Origin: Fervidibacter canadensis
Lineage (GTDB): Bacteria; Armatimonadota; Fervidibacteria; Fervidibacterales; Fervidibacteraceae
NCBI GenBank assembly: GCA_041446545.1
Contig: JBGOEJ010000001.1
Location: 124,001 to 188,000, forward strand
Length of the DNA stretch: 64,000 bases
Reading direction: 5' to 3'
Below, in pieces: positions 62,245 to 64,000 of this stretch (the stretch's first letter is position 1; the number at the start of each line of letters is the position of its first letter). The notes beneath the pieces were generated by a model. That model was not told where the DNA came from, did not search any database, and saw nothing but the letters and a program-made list of their open reading frames with translations. The position numbers and the translations under genes were made by a program.

Positions 62245-62268
62245 ACTTCCTGCCAGAGGTGATGCAAG

Positions 62269-62904
62269 ATGGCGCAAACAAAGGTGCTCTTGAAAGGCAC
62301 AGACATCATCCGCTCCGATGGTGGCGACGGATGGCACGGCGACGGTTGGTCGCATGGGCATGAAGCCCTGCCGATTCCGACGGCGCGGTTGGGTCTGTGG
62401 CTCTTTTTGGGGGCAGTGACGATGCTCTTTGCCGCCTTCTCCAGCGCTTACTTGGTGCGGATGCCGATGCCCGACTGGCGAAGCATCCCAAAGCCACCCA
62501 TCCTTTGGGTCAACACGGTCATACTTTTGCTCAGCAGCGCTGTCGCCCAATGGGCATGGTCATCTATTCGGCGGGGCAACGAAAAAGGGCTGCGAGGGGG
62601 CTTGGTGCTCACCGTTTTGCTCGGCACAGCCTTTGTGATGGGACAACTTTGGGCTTGGCGGCAATTGGTCGCCGCCGGCGTTTACCTGCAAAGCAATCCC
62701 GCCAGCAGTTTCTTCTACCTGCTGACGGCGATGCATGGCTTGCACCTTTTGGGCGGCATCGTCGCTTTGGCGTGGACGACGGTGCGGGCGTGGCAAAACG
62801 CCTACACGCCTGAAAACCACCTCGGCGTGGAACTTTGCGTCGTCTATTGGCACTTTTTGATGCTCGTGTGGCTTTGGCTCTTCGCCTTACTTTCGCTGCG
62901 CTAA
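62269..62904 (+). CDS. Heme-copper oxidase subunit III, first copy
   Basis: 211 residues and five helices: LGLWLFLGAVTMLFAAFSSAYLVRM, NTVILLLSSAVAQWAWSSIRRGN, FFYLLTAMHGLHLLGGIVALAWT and VVYWHFLMLVWLWLFALLSL are typical of five-helix subunit III. It stabilises subunit I. Followed 83 bases later by a second subunit III gene. Confidence 0.9.
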   Translation: MAQTKVLLKGTDIIRSDGGDGWHGDGWSHGHEALPIPTARLGLWLFLGAVTMLFAAFSSAYLVRMPMPDWRSIPKPPILWVNTVILLLSSAVAQWAWSSIRRGNEKGLRGGLVLTVLLGTAFVMGQLWAWRQLVAAGVYLQSNPASSFFYLLTAMHGLHLLGGIVALAWTTVRAWQNAYTPENHLGVELCVVYWHFLMLVWLWLFALLSLR

Positions 62905-62987
62905 TTTGTTGGAGTGACTGTCAGCCATGACGACCCTTGACCACGACGGGATGCGACAAACTGGCGATGTGAAGGGGTGAGAGATGG

Positions 62988-63671
62988 ATGCATTCGGAGA
63001 CACAAGCAGCACCGTTGGAGGAAGTCCTTAAGTCCGATTGGGGCGGAGGCAAATCGCCTTTCGGCGTCAGTTGGGGCAAGTTGATGATGTGGCTGTTTAT
63101 CCTTTCGGACGCCTTCACCTTTGGCGGTTTGCTGGCGGGCTACGGGGCGTTGCGGGTGACGGTGGGCAAATGGCCCGACACTAACGAAATTTTCGCCATC
63201 TCCCTCGGTGGAACCAAAGTCCCGTTGCTGCTGATCGCCATCATGACTTTCATCTTGGTCAGCAGCAGCGGGTGGATGGCGTTGGCGGTCAACGCTGCCT
63301 ATCAACGCGACCGACGCAACACCGTCAAGTATCTGCTGCTGGTCATCCTTTTTGGGCTCACTTTCCTGAGTTGTCAAGCCTACGAGTGGAGCAAACTCAT
63401 CTTCCACGAAGGCGTGAGACCTTGGCGGGTGCCCAGCCATCCGCCTTTCAACGGCATCGTCCAATTTGGGGCATGCTTCTTCACCTTAACGGGCTTTCAC
63501 GGCTTGCACGTCCTTAGCGGCGTGATTTACCTTTCCGTCATCGCCGCCCGTGTCGCCAAGGGCGTTTATGACCGACGGGGTTCTTACGAAGCCGTTGAAA
63601 TCGCCGGGCTTTACTGGCACTTTGTGGACTTGGTTTGGGTGTTCATCTTCACCTTCTTCTACCTGTTCTGA
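62988..63671 (+). CDS. Heme-copper oxidase subunit III, second copy
   Basis: 227 residues: SWGKLMMWLFILSDAFTFGGLLAGYGALRV, a helix (VPLLLIAIMTFILVSSSGWMALAVNAAY), FGACFFTLTGFHGLHVLSGVIYLSVI and IAGLYWHFVDLVWVFIFTFFYLF. It is closer to CyoC/CoxC types than the first copy. Both may assemble into one oxidase, or one may serve the NorY-like enzyme. ATG 62988 after AAGGGGTGAGAG. Confidence 0.9.
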   Translation: MHSETQAAPLEEVLKSDWGGGKSPFGVSWGKLMMWLFILSDAFTFGGLLAGYGALRVTVGKWPDTNEIFAISLGGTKVPLLLIAIMTFILVSSSGWMALAVNAAYQRDRRNTVKYLLLVILFGLTFLSCQAYEWSKLIFHEGVRPWRVPSHPPFNGIVQFGACFFTLTGFHGLHVLSGVIYLSVIAARVAKGVYDRRGSYEAVEIAGLYWHFVDLVWVFIFTFFYLF

Positions 63672-63702
63672 CAACCCATCACGAGGCAAAGGGGTGAGCG
63701 TT

Positions 63703-64000
63703 GTGGCGCAAGCCGAGCACAAACACGATTTGCGGCGCACTTACTTGACCGTTTGGTTTTGGCTGTTCGTCCTAAGTTTTGGGCTTTACTTCGTTGACCT
63801 GATGCACCTGCCGACGGCGTTGGCGACCATCCTTTACACCGCCATCGCTTTGATGAAGGCGGGGTTGATTGCCGCCTACTTTATGCACCTGCGCTTTGAA
63901 CGGCTCAACCTCGTTTACTCCATCCTTTTCCCTCTCATCTTGCTCATCGCCTTGGTGGCGGCGGTGTTGCCTGACGGGTTGAGTGTCTTGCTGCATCGCC
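63703..64000 (+). CDS. Cytochrome c oxidase subunit IV family protein (3' partial)
   Basis: 99 residues are visible from a GTG start preceded by AAAGGGG; the gene leaves the window. Three helices (YLTVWFWLFVLSFGLYFVDL, ATILYTAIALMKAGLIAAYFMHLRFE, LVYSILFPLILLIALVAAVLP) with the FMHLRFE motif identify the prokaryotic COX4 family, the small accessory subunit. Confidence 0.85.
   Translation, partial: MAQAEHKHDLRRTYLTVWFWLFVLSFGLYFVDLMHLPTALATILYTAIALMKAGLIAAYFMHLRFERLNLVYSILFPLILLIALVAAVLPDGLSVLLHR

Overview
The window looks like chromosomal DNA of a thermophile-leaning, aerobically respiring bacterium with an outer membrane. I would place it near Armatimonadota (Fervidibacter-like hot-spring lineages) with moderate confidence. 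The clues are a prepilin-like protein with an FTLIELLVVIAIIAILAAILFP leader and a C-terminal DG region, a Uma2 nuclease, the futalosine menaquinone gene mqnD, LptD/LptF-type genes, and a bc complex with a multiheme cytochrome beside a caa3/aa3-type oxidase. No phylogenetic marker was tested.

Layout. 1-8.3 kb (+): methionine/folate enzyme (partial), ComEC-like hydrolase, the MoxR-DUF58-transglutaminase trio, gamma-glutamyltransferase. 8.3-17.1 kb (-): small membrane protein, prepilin-like protein, DUF2207, channel-like protein, LemA, glycoside hydrolase, PheA, LON-domain protein, HisG. 17.2-29.7 kb (-): accessory island. 29.7-30.35 kb: gene relic. 30.4-38.3 kb (-): BatA-like protein, LptD, LptF/G, MqnD, glycosyltransferase. 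38.4-46.9 kb (+): tRNA-Pro and tRNA-Gly, then a type II secretion/type IV pilus assembly operon (GspL/PilMN, GspM, GspC, GspD), a DUF5666-like protein, ThuA and an S4 protein. 47-64 kb (+): one long electron-transport cluster.

The island has a core of small P-loop ATPase, BrxC-like AAA+/coiled-coil ATPase, PglZ, an Mrr_N-like winged-helix protein, a VapBC-type pair and a HerA-like ATPase, all on one strand. These are parts seen in BREX-type phage defence, but no PglX methyltransferase is present. The BrxC-like gene is one continuous frame cut by a single in-frame TAG. Just upstream lies a GNAT domain fused to a TGT/DpdA-like domain, the family that puts 7-deazaguanines into tRNA or DNA. This raises the idea of a BREX-like system paired with a non-methyl base modification. 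It is the best candidate here for an undescribed system.

The respiratory cluster runs Rieske - cytochrome b - subunit IV - octaheme cytochrome c; a divergent two-winged-helix regulator; a CuA subunit, a heme-copper catalytic subunit without the active-site tyrosine, SCO/SenC and a cupredoxin-like protein (the gene order of the norSY-senC-orf1 nitric oxide reductase operon); then an oxygen-reducing oxidase (CoxB, CoxA, CtaA, CtaB, two subunit III genes, subunit IV). Quinol oxidation, NO reduction and O2 reduction are thus encoded side by side.

Several genes are broken at homopolymer runs (near 26.67, 52.54 and 54.90 kb, possibly 53.60 kb). Assembly error must be excluded before reading biology into them. 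A short G-rich repeat (GGGACGAGGGACG type) recurs inside unrelated genes.
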